54,386 bases of DNA from Oscillospiraceae bacterium (GTDB lineage Bacteria > Bacillota > Clostridia > Oscillospirales > CAG-272), in contig SVTX01000011.1 in the NCBI GenBank assembly GCA_015063545.1, positions 1-54,386 on the forward strand, in the 5' to 3' direction. Below are positions 48,711 to 54,386 of this stretch, piece after piece. Position 1 is the first letter of the stretch. Each line of letters opens with the position of its first letter. The notes under the pieces are model-generated. The model did no database searches. It had not been told where the DNA came from and saw only the letters and a program-made list of their open reading frames with translations. A program made the position numbers and the translations under genes.

Positions 48711-49787
48711 ATGGCAAAGTTTAAGAAGATAGGTATACTTTCATCCGGAGGAGATGCGCCCGGAATGAACGCGGCAATACGCGCAGCTGCCAGAAAAGCG
48801 ATGGAAGAAGGCATGGAGGTCGTAGGTATCAACGAGGGATACAACGGGCTCATACACGGAAACCTCACTGAGCTTGATACGCACGAGGTATCCAATATAA
48901 TCACACACGGCGGAACTATTCTGTATTCTTCGCGCTGTCCCGAATTCAAAACCGAGGAGGGAATGGCAAAGGCAATACAGACGTGCAAGGAAAATCATAT
49001 AGATGCGATAGTTGCGCTTGGCGGAGACGGTACGTTCAGAGGAGCGACCGATCTTACCAATCACGGGATTCCTTCTATAGGCATCCCCTGTACCATAGAT
49101 AATGATATCACAGCGACAGAGTATACCATCGGATTTGATACGGCGATGAATACGGTGCTTCAGATGGTAGACAGCTTGCGTGAGACTTGCGAATCCCATG
49201 CAAGATGTAATGTAGTTGAGGTCATGGGACGCGATTGCGGAATGATAGCTCTCTACGCAGGCATATCCGCGGGAGCTATGGCTATAGCTATTCCTGAGGT
49301 TGAATTTGATGATGAGTACGCGCTTTCAAAGCTTATTAAAGCAAGAGAAAACGGCAAGCGCGGTCTTGTCTGTGTATTCAGTGAGGGTATGTCGTATAAG
49401 TACGGAGAACGTTTCAGCGAAAGATTTGTTGAAAAGATAAGAGCCAACAGTGATATTGATACGAGATTTGCGCGCCTCGGTCATGTGGTCAGAGGCGGAT
49501 CTCCCACACTCAGAGACCGTCTTACTGCTACACAAATGGGAGCTAACGCGGTTTCATGTTTGCTTGAGGGCAAGAGCAATGTTGTAATGTGTGTCCGTCA
49601 CGGAAGAATAGTAAGTGTGGATATCAATAACGCTTTGATGCTTGACCGTATGTACAAGGGCAAGCTTGAGGACGGAGATCTCCGCCGCTTCAGCCCCGAT
49701 GCTATCGCGGATATGAAATCCATTTGCGCGTACAGACAGGCGAAGATGGAGAGACTTTATCGCATGTCATACGAGATTTGCGACTGA
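48711..49787 (+). CDS. pfkA: 6-phosphofructokinase, ATP type
   Basis: Phosphorylates fructose-6-phosphate in glycolysis. The 358-residue protein carries SSGGDAPGMNAAIRA, ALGGDGTFRGA, TIDNDITATEYTIGFDTA (catalytic Asp), EVMGRDCGMIALYAG and GHVVRGGSPT. The residue after GGD is Gly, which marks ATP rather than pyrophosphate dependence. The usual Gly of PGTIDND is Cys here (C127, equivalent to Gly124 of E. coli), a position that also differs between ATP and PPi enzymes, so the phosphoryl donor should be tested. It is longer than E. coli PfkA (320) by a C-terminal extension. Monocistronic. Confidence 0.92.
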   Translation: MAKFKKIGILSSGGDAPGMNAAIRAAARKAMEEGMEVVGINEGYNGLIHGNLTELDTHEVSNIITHGGTILYSSRCPEFKTEEGMAKAIQTCKENHIDAIVALGGDGTFRGATDLTNHGIPSIGIPCTIDNDITATEYTIGFDTAMNTVLQMVDSLRETCESHARCNVVEVMGRDCGMIALYAGISAGAMAIAIPEVEFDDEYALSKLIKARENGKRGLVCVFSEGMSYKYGERFSERFVEKIRANSDIDTRFARLGHVVRGGSPTLRDRLTATQMGANAVSCLLEGKSNVVMCVRHGRIVSVDINNALMLDRMYKGKLEDGDLRRFSPDAIADMKSICAYRQAKMERLYRMSYEICD

Positions 49788-49825
49788 CGGCTATTGACTT
49801 CGAGAAAAAATAAAATAAGATAAAA

Positions 49826-49880
49826 AGGGGAAACCCCACTTGTGGTTTCCCCTGAATTTTGATCCGTGAGGTCAAAATTC
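49826..49880 (+). terminator. Terminator after pfkA plus second hairpin
   Basis: AGGGGAAACC (49826-49835) pairs with GGTTTCCCCT (49844-49853) and is followed by GAATTTT. A second stem GAATTTTGA / TCAAAATTC (49854-49880) overlaps the tail. Confidence 0.75.
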
Positions 49881-49990
49881 ATACCTTTTGGCGCTTTGAA
49901 CGATAAGGGATTTCGCACTCTGCGGAGCGCGACCAAAGCTTCGCGCCTTGGAGGGCGATCTCTTTTTGAAAAAAGAGACGCAAAAGCTTT
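49881..49990. repeat. REP-like noncoding segment upstream of prfC
   Basis: A non-coding stretch rich in short inverted repeats, ending in TCTCTTTTT / AAAAAAGAGA (49959-49978) and a GCGCGACC / CGCGCC stretch. It resembles degenerate intergenic repeats frequent in Clostridia. Copy number cannot be judged from this window, and no promoter for prfC was recognised in it. Confidence 0.35.
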
Positions 49991-50021
49991 TAATACATTA
50001 AGTTTATTATGAGGAAGAAAC

Positions 50022-51614
50022 GTGGCAGATTTTAGAAACGAAATTGAAAGAAGACGAACCTTTGCAATAATCTCTCACCCCGACGCGGGTAAGACTACGT
50101 TGACAGAAAAGTTTTTGCTTTACGGCGGCGCTATACAGTCCGCGGGCTCGGTAAAGGGCAAGCAGGGAGACAAGCACGCAGTATCCGACTGGATGGAGCT
50201 TGAAAAGCAGAGAGGAATTTCGGTTACCTCGTCCGTAATGCAGTTTGAATACGAGGGATATTGCATAAATATTCTTGATACCCCCGGTCACCAGGACTTC
50301 TCCGAGGACACCTACCGTACGCTTATGGCGGCAGACTCAGTGGTAATGGTCATAGACGCAGCGAAGGGTATCGAGCCGCAGACGCGCAAGCTTTTCCACG
50401 TAGTTGCGGCAAGACATATCCCGATATTTACCTTTATAAATAAGCTCGACCGCGAGGCGCAGGATCCCTTTGACCTCATTGACGAGCTTGAGACTGAGTT
50501 TGGTATCGGAACTTATCCTATGAACTGGCCCATCTCCTGCGGACAGACCTTTAAGGGAGTTTACGACCGCGAGAAAAAGGCTATTCTTACGTTTGACAAT
50601 TTCCACGGCGGCAGAGAAAGACTTCGCGCTATTGAGTGCGACATCACCGACACAGAAAAGCTTGATTCTCTTATTGGAGACGACCTGCGCGAGACACTTG
50701 TGGAGCAGGTAGAGCTTCTTGACGGAGCGTGCTTTGACTTTGATCTTGAAAAAGTCAGATGCGGCAAGCTCTCGCCCGTGTTCTTCGGCTCGGCTCTCAA
50801 TAACTTCGGTATTGAGCCCTTCCTTGAGAGCTTTCTCAAGATGACGACACCCCCTCTTGCGCGCGAGGCGGTAGAGGGTGAGGTAAGTCCATTTGACGAT
50901 AAGTTCTCCGCATTCGTATTCAAGATTCAGGCTAATATGAACAAGGCGCACCGCGACAGGATCGCGTTCATGCGTATTTGCTCGGGCAAATTTGAGCGCG
51001 GCAAGGAATATATGCATATGCGCCAAGGCAAGATGATCAAGCTCTCACAGCCTCAGCAGATGATGGCTCAGGACAGAGCTATAATCGACGAGGCATACGC
51101 GGGAGATATTATCGGTGTGTTTGACCCGGGTATCTTCTCAATAGGCGACACGATCGCGGAGCCCCCGCTTAAGGTCAAATTCAAGGGAATCCCCACCTTT
51201 GCTCCCGAGCATTTTGCGGTCATCGAGCAGATAGACTCAATGAAGCGTAAGCAGTTCCAGAAGGGAATGGAGCAGATAGCCGAGGAGGGCGCGATACAGA
51301 TATTCTTTATCCCCGACGCGGGTATGGAAAGAGTAATTGTGGGCGTTGTCGGTCTGCTTCAGTTTGACGTGCTCAAATTCAGAATGCAGAGTGAGTACGG
51401 TGTCGGCTACTCCAAGATGGATCTTCCTCACGAGCAGATAAGATATATTGAAAAATGTCCCGTGGAGTTCTCAAAGCTCCGACTTTCGGGAGATACGAGA
51501 CGCGTTAAGGACATAAGAGGAAACGATCTTCTTATTTTCCCCGGAACGTGGGCAATAAACTTCGCGCTTGAAAACAACGAAGGACTTGAGCTTTCCGAGT
51601 TTAAGAGATGGTAA
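50022..51614 (+). CDS. prfC: Peptide chain release factor 3
   Basis: GTPase that recycles RF1 and RF2 from the ribosome after termination. The 530-residue protein has AIISHPDAGKTTLTEKFLLYGGAI (P-loop), RGISVTSSVMQFEY, DTPGHQDFSEDTYRTL (G3), and INKLDREAQDP (G4, NKLD), then the RF3-specific domains 2 and 3. The start is GTG at 50022, with GAGGAAG 6 nt upstream. It ends at a terminator. Confidence 0.96.
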   Translation: MADFRNEIERRRTFAIISHPDAGKTTLTEKFLLYGGAIQSAGSVKGKQGDKHAVSDWMELEKQRGISVTSSVMQFEYEGYCINILDTPGHQDFSEDTYRTLMAADSVVMVIDAAKGIEPQTRKLFHVVAARHIPIFTFINKLDREAQDPFDLIDELETEFGIGTYPMNWPISCGQTFKGVYDREKKAILTFDNFHGGRERLRAIECDITDTEKLDSLIGDDLRETLVEQVELLDGACFDFDLEKVRCGKLSPVFFGSALNNFGIEPFLESFLKMTTPPLAREAVEGEVSPFDDKFSAFVFKIQANMNKAHRDRIAFMRICSGKFERGKEYMHMRQGKMIKLSQPQQMMAQDRAIIDEAYAGDIIGVFDPGIFSIGDTIAEPPLKVKFKGIPTFAPEHFAVIEQIDSMKRKQFQKGMEQIAEEGAIQIFFIPDAGMERVIVGVVGLLQFDVLKFRMQSEYGVGYSKMDLPHEQIRYIEKCPVEFSKLRLSGDTRRVKDIRGNDLLIFPGTWAINFALENNEGLELSEFKRW

Positions 51615-51622
51615 TAAAAAAG

Positions 51623-51646
51623 GGTGTGCCGTAGCACACCTTTTTT
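51623..51646. terminator. Terminator after prfC
   Basis: GGTGTGC (51623-51629) pairs with GCACACC (51634-51640), then TTTTTT. A-rich sequence before it makes it work for the convergent gene as well. Confidence 0.85.
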
Positions 51647-51660
51647 ATTTTGCATATCCA

Positions 51661-52017
51661 TCAGTAAGCAATAGTTGTCATCAAGGAATATTCCGGCTGG
51701 GAGACATCGAGGCGGGAAGCTTGGACAACAATGGGTCTGTCGCTCTCAACCAGAACTGCATAGGGCTTTTCCTTGGGGATGGAGACACCGTCTGCATTCT
51801 TGATTTTATCAAGACGGATATGGTGAGTGCGCTCGTGCGCGCATTCCGCCTCAAAGCCGCGCAGAGGCTCGCAGTCCTCAAAGAAAATTGTAAGCTTTAT
51901 TTTTGCGGTCTCGCCCGAAAGATTGAGAACGCATACTGCTTCGTGACTGACGTAATCGCCTTTTGTAGTGCTGCTCATAAATCCATCGGGAATGAGCCAT
52001 GTGTTTTTTCCGTACAT
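51661..52017 (-). CDS. Anabaena sensory rhodopsin transducer (ASRT) family protein
   Basis: A 118-residue all-beta protein: TWLIPDGFMSS, YVSHEAVCVLNLSGETAKIKLTIFFEDCEP, RTHHIRLDKI, and PIVVQASRLDVSQPEYSLMTTIAY, which align with the cyanobacterial transducer. There is no rhodopsin gene in the window. Comparative work describes the family as a general small-molecule (possibly sugar-binding) domain widespread in non-photosynthetic bacteria. The start at 52017 has GAGGTG 5 nt upstream; a longer reading from 52050 lacks one. It is monocistronic and convergent with prfC. Confidence 0.85.
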   Translation of the reverse strand: MYGKNTWLIPDGFMSSTTKGDYVSHEAVCVLNLSGETAKIKLTIFFEDCEPLRGFEAECAHERTHHIRLDKIKNADGVSIPKEKPYAVLVESDRPIVVQASRLDVSQPEYSLMTTIAY

Positions 52018-52090
52018 AATACACCTCGGATAAAAGAATTTATACATCAAGTATAATCTATTTGAACCGAAATGTCAAGAGATTGTGGTG

Positions 52091-52861
52091 TTATTCGAGA
52101 AATGACAGTGCGGCGGTATAAAGTCCGTAGTTTTTATCGCCTATTTTGACGGACGTCCATTCCTCGACGCTTCCGTCAAACTGTATCATTTTCAGTTCAT
52201 CGCAACCGTATAGCGCCATATCTGCGACAGAGGTTATTGTCGCAGGGAGCAAGAGAGAAGAAGATGTTTTGCCTGCGGGATATGCCATAAGAGATGTCAA
52301 TTTTGAATCAAACAAAACTCCGTCTATATCGCAAAAATGCGAATTGGCATCGTCCACTGCTATGTGAACGAGACTGTTGCAGTCCGCAAAGGCAAGAGCG
52401 CCTATTGAGTAGACTGTCGAAGGTATTTGTACGACCGTGATGTTGTTATTTCCCATAAAAGCCGCCGCGTCAATGGTTGTGACGATATCTCCCTCGGGAC
52501 TTTTTTCCGGAATGACTACGTAAAGGTCAGAGATATCTCCCATGCCCACTACGGCGCAGGTACCGTTTCCAAACGACTTGTATTCAAGAGAGGGTTCGGT
52601 CTCTGTTGGAGCTTCGGTTGGCTTTTCTGTCGGATACTCTGTGGGAGTCTGTGTGTTTTGGGGATTGCTTGTGTCGTTCTGAGTGTTGCCCGAATCCTTT
52701 TCGGTGGGTTTTTCTCCATTCAGATATGTAGGAGAATCTGTGGTTTGAGACGTTGGAACGGAGATGCCTGACTTTTTCTTTTTTGAACATGCTATGGGCA
52801 TAGTTGCGATGAGAATGAGAAGTAAGCTCGCGAGCAGGAGCTTGATGGGGAGAGTTTTCAT
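52091..52861 (-). CDS. Short BspA-like lipoprotein with PT-rich linker
   Basis: A 256-residue predicted lipoprotein with lipobox MPIAC at about residue 25. A linker of Thr/Pro/Asn (about 30-92, with PTEYPTEKPTEAPTET) probably spans the wall. The C-terminal 160 residues hold three to four LRR_5 units (IDAAAFMGNNNITVVQIPSTVYSIGALAFADCNSL). The linker composition matches the lipoprotein at 40.1 kb and the repeats match those at 6.6 and 17.9 kb. The promoter is at 52898-52926. Confidence 0.85.
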   Translation of the reverse strand: MKTLPIKLLLASLLLILIATMPIACSKKKKSGISVPTSQTTDSPTYLNGEKPTEKDSGNTQNDTSNPQNTQTPTEYPTEKPTEAPTETEPSLEYKSFGNGTCAVVGMGDISDLYVVIPEKSPEGDIVTTIDAAAFMGNNNITVVQIPSTVYSIGALAFADCNSLVHIAVDDANSHFCDIDGVLFDSKLTSLMAYPAGKTSSSLLLPATITSVADMALYGCDELKMIQFDGSVEEWTSVKIGDKNYGLYTAALSFLE

Positions 52862-52897
52862 TTTTTTTACATCCTTTCTTTGTTTTCGGGTGTAAAA

Positions 52898-52926
52898 ATT
52901 ATATCAACATATTTTTTCTCAGTCAA
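52898..52926 (-). promoter_or_regulatory. Promoter of the short BspA-like lipoprotein gene
   Basis: Minus-strand TTGACT (52921-52926), 17-nt spacer, TATAAT (52898-52903) with an extended -10 TGA. Confidence 0.75.
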
Positions 52927-52966
52927 TCAAAACACGTTGACGGAAATATACCAAACCTGCAAAAAC

Positions 52967-53155
52967 TTGATATGATTTGATTGAAAATGATATTATGAAA
53001 ATCAATATGACAGCAAGCGCGCAAAAAAAATTTTCGACACAAACCGCATTCCGAATCATACTGTGTCGGAACTTGAAGGTCAAAGAAATTTTTTGTCATC
53101 AAAGAGATGGACACATAAAACCCGCGCGGCTAAGACCGCGCGGGTTATGTTTTAA
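52967..53155 (+). ncRNA. Candidate small RNA in a 290-nt intergenic region
   Basis: A plus-strand TTGATA (52967-52972), N18, TATTAT (52991-52996) could start a transcript of about 150 nt. It would contain a hairpin with arms CGACACA (53035-53041) and TGTGTCG (53062-53068), and end at the GC-rich stem at 53119-53146. No convincing coding frame fits. The -10 is weak and the T tract interrupted, so this is only a candidate. Confidence 0.25.
53119..53150 (-). terminator. Terminator of mntP
   Basis: Stem AACCCGCGCGG (53119-53129) pairs with CCGCGCGGGTT (53136-53146) around CTAAGA. On the minus strand TTTTATG follows, and mntP ends 6 nt before the stem. Confidence 0.82.
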
Positions 53156-53769
53156 AATATTCGTTCAAAAAGCATCTTGAATCCTTCGAGAAGCGATGGG
53201 GCGGAGAGCGTCTTTTCGAATATATATTCCAAAAGCACCTTCAAGCCCATAAGAATAAGAACTATTCCTCCTGCGCGTTCAGCCGCAGACTGATACTTTG
53301 CGCCGAATACCGCACCTATCTTTATTCCTATTGCACAGAATATAAACGTCACTATTCCTATGAGAATGACGGCGAGAGTGATATTGGTGCCGTCAAGCAT
53401 TGCCATTCCTATTCCCACCGCCAATGCGTCGATGCTTGTGGCTACCGCTAAGGGGATCATAGCCTTGGGAGAAAAATCGGCATCCTGACATTCATCGCAA
53501 CCGCAGGATTCGCGGATCATGTTTATTCCTATCAAAAGCAACAGTCCGCACGCCACAAGAGGGGCGACATTGGATATCAGCGAAGAGAAGCTTTTGCCGA
53601 GCCAATATCCGAGCAAGGGCATGAGCGCCTGAAATCCGCCGAAATACAGACCGACTGTTATCATGTGTTTTATTTTAGCTTTTCCGGCAGACAACCCTTT
53701 GCATATTGAGATGGCAAATGCATCCATGGCAAGAGCTACCGCAGTTAAAAGCAGTTCGGTAATTCCCAT
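53152..53769 (-). CDS. mntP: Manganese efflux pump MntP
   Basis: Exports Mn2+ to prevent toxicity. The 205-residue protein has six membrane helices in two repeats, with conserved Asp in each (VALAMDAFAISICKG near residue 12, VATSIDALAVGIGMA near 110). The central loop carries a short CGCDECQD motif that may bind metal. No yybP-ykoY (manganese) riboswitch is seen in the short space upstream; the gene follows a small membrane-protein gene by 21 nt and is probably co-transcribed with it. Confidence 0.94.
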   Translation of the reverse strand: MGITELLLTAVALAMDAFAISICKGLSAGKAKIKHMITVGLYFGGFQALMPLLGYWLGKSFSSLISNVAPLVACGLLLLIGINMIRESCGCDECQDADFSPKAMIPLAVATSIDALAVGIGMAMLDGTNITLAVILIGIVTFIFCAIGIKIGAVFGAKYQSAAERAGGIVLILMGLKVLLEYIFEKTLSAPSLLEGFKMLFERIF

Positions 53770-53790
53770 ATAAATATCCTTTTTGTTTTT

Positions 53791-54300
53791 TTATTTGAAG
53801 GGTGTGCTGTTGAATTCAAACAGCCGGCTGAGCTTGTCGTATATTTCTTTGGAATAATTAAGAATCAGTATCGGTTCATTATAGCTGTATTCCGATCCGT
53901 CTTGCTCTTGCTTTGAAAGAACATACTCGGATATATAAATATATTTCCGTGTTTCGGAAGAAATGTCTCTGTGAACCGTGCGCTTGTCAATATATATAGC
54001 TCGCGCCGAGGCAGAGGGTTCGGAAATGAAAAATCCGCATTCACGGGGAGAGTAGCTCTGAGACTTAAGTATGCCCAGAAAATATATTACTCTTACGCTG
54101 TCCTTATCTGCGACGATCTTTTTGTTGCTTACTGCAAGTACCGCGCCACCCAAAAGGAGTGTACAGGCTATGACAGCGATAAGCACTGTTTGTACTGCTG
54201 CGGAAATGATAAACAGAACCAATGCCGCAAATGCGCAGCCTGCCGCACAGAGTGTCAGTATTAAGTTGTAGGGAACAAGAATCTCTTCTTTTTTATTCAT
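53791..54300 (-). CDS. Small membrane protein with PH-like C-terminal domain
   Basis: A 169-residue protein that I do not recognise. Two adjacent hydrophobic segments (about residues 14-36 and 38-58) are followed by a soluble, beta-rich region (VADKDSVRVIYFLGILKSQSYSPRECGFFI...) that resembles bacterial PH-type domains. The start at 54300 is chosen for the AGGCGG 10 nt upstream; an extension to 54324 is possible. It lies directly before mntP. Its first 25 coding nucleotides recur inverted at the window end. Confidence 0.65.
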   Translation of the reverse strand: MNKKEEILVPYNLILTLCAAGCAFAALVLFIISAAVQTVLIAVIACTLLLGGAVLAVSNKKIVADKDSVRVIYFLGILKSQSYSPRECGFFISEPSASARAIYIDKRTVHRDISSETRKYIYISEYVLSKQEQDGSEYSYNEPILILNYSKEIYDKLSRLFEFNSTPFK

Positions 54301-54386
54301 ACAAATATACCGCCTGAAAATCAATTACCAATACATCATACCATCAAAAGTGCGATTTGTCAATAAAAAAGAAGAGATTCTTGTTC
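54273..54386. repeat. 25-nt exact inverted repeat ending at the window edge
   Basis: Positions 54273-54297 are repeated in exact inverted orientation at 54362-54386, the very end of the window, with 64 nt between. The first copy lies in the coding start of the gene at 53791-54300. An exact fold-back that ends where the sequence ends suggests an assembly or amplification artefact. Confidence 0.7.

Noticed and set aside
52977-53180. 67-codon open frame in the intergenic region before mntP
   Set aside because: It runs through the mntP terminator stem, has no ribosome binding site, and has no recognisable protein features.
53770-53790. Manganese riboswitch (yybP-ykoY) before mntP
   Set aside because: The gap is 21 nt, far too short.
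1-54386. tRNA or rRNA genes, transposases, integrases, attachment sites
   Set aside because: None recognised by eye on either strand; no conserved tRNA T-arm sequence in the gaps between genes.

Overview
The window is a gene-dense chromosomal segment of an anaerobic, low-to-moderate GC Firmicute of the class Clostridia, probably an uncultured gut or rumen-type Eubacteriales. The grounds are sigma-A type promoters with 17-bp spacers, strong AGGAGG-like ribosome binding sites, intrinsic terminators with U tracts, a glycyl-radical (oxygen-sensitive) pathway, a DUF6472-type small Cys protein, BspA-like leucine-rich lipoproteins and Pro-Thr-rich lipoprotein linkers. No tRNA, rRNA, CRISPR array, prophage or intact insertion sequence was seen.

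Layout. 1-9.3 kb: 3' end of uridine kinase; a multi-pass membrane protein divergent from an XRE regulator with a putative operator array between them; a GH39-like glycosidase; an unknown protein followed by rbfA and nrnA; a BspA-like lipoprotein; a ComM/YifB ATPase. 9.4-14.8 kb: citrate synthase, a PMCA-type Ca2+ P-type ATPase that seems to start at ATA, an intergenic repeat cluster, and an XRE/SLOG-protein pair. 14.8-19.1 kb: HD hydrolase, phosphopentomutase, cytidine deaminase, small Cys protein, membrane protein and a second BspA-like lipoprotein. 19.1-22.3 kb: a methionine module (metY, then a metA whose Glu111 predicts acetyl-CoA use) and DegV.

22.4-37.5 kb, minus strand: the central feature, a complete bacterial microcompartment (BMC) operon of the glycyl-radical, fucose/rhamnose type (GRM5-like). 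Reading in transcription order: acetate kinase, class II aldolase, CoA-acylating aldehyde dehydrogenase, alcohol dehydrogenase, four BMC-H shell proteins, PduL phosphotransacylase, EutN/PduN pentamer, PduS-like RnfC electron-transfer protein, PduT-like trimer with the Fe-S Cys38, glycyl-radical propanediol dehydratase, its activase, EutS/PduU shell protein and EutP/PduV GTPase. Four cargo proteins carry amphipathic encapsulation-type helices. The inferred flow is deoxyhexulose phosphate to lactaldehyde (aldolase), 1,2-propanediol (ADH), propionaldehyde (radical dehydratase), propionyl-CoA and propanol (AldDH, ADH), propionyl-phosphate (PduL), then propionate plus ATP (AckA). Directly at the 3' end, in the same direction, sit a ParA-type ATPase gene and a small overlapping gene for a Lys/Ala/Pro-rich disordered protein. 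I propose this as a McdAB-like positioning system for the microcompartment; it is the most novel candidate here. The parA copy has a one-base deletion in its Walker A region.

37.5-54.4 kb: metG; a Cys-repeat SH3-like lipoprotein with a TGA exactly where its third repeat should have a Cys; an asymmetric heterodimeric ABC exporter with its MarR regulator and a near-ideal 27-bp operator; a PflX-type radical SAM protein; MscS channel; PncC; phosphofructokinase; peptide release factor 3; an Anabaena-sensory-rhodopsin-transducer family protein; a third BspA-like lipoprotein; MntP; and a small membrane protein. The window ends in a 25-nt exact inverted copy of sequence 65 nt upstream, which looks like an assembly fold-back.

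Three apparent lesions (parA frameshift, ATA start, TGA in the Cys repeat) need read-level checking before biological conclusions are drawn.
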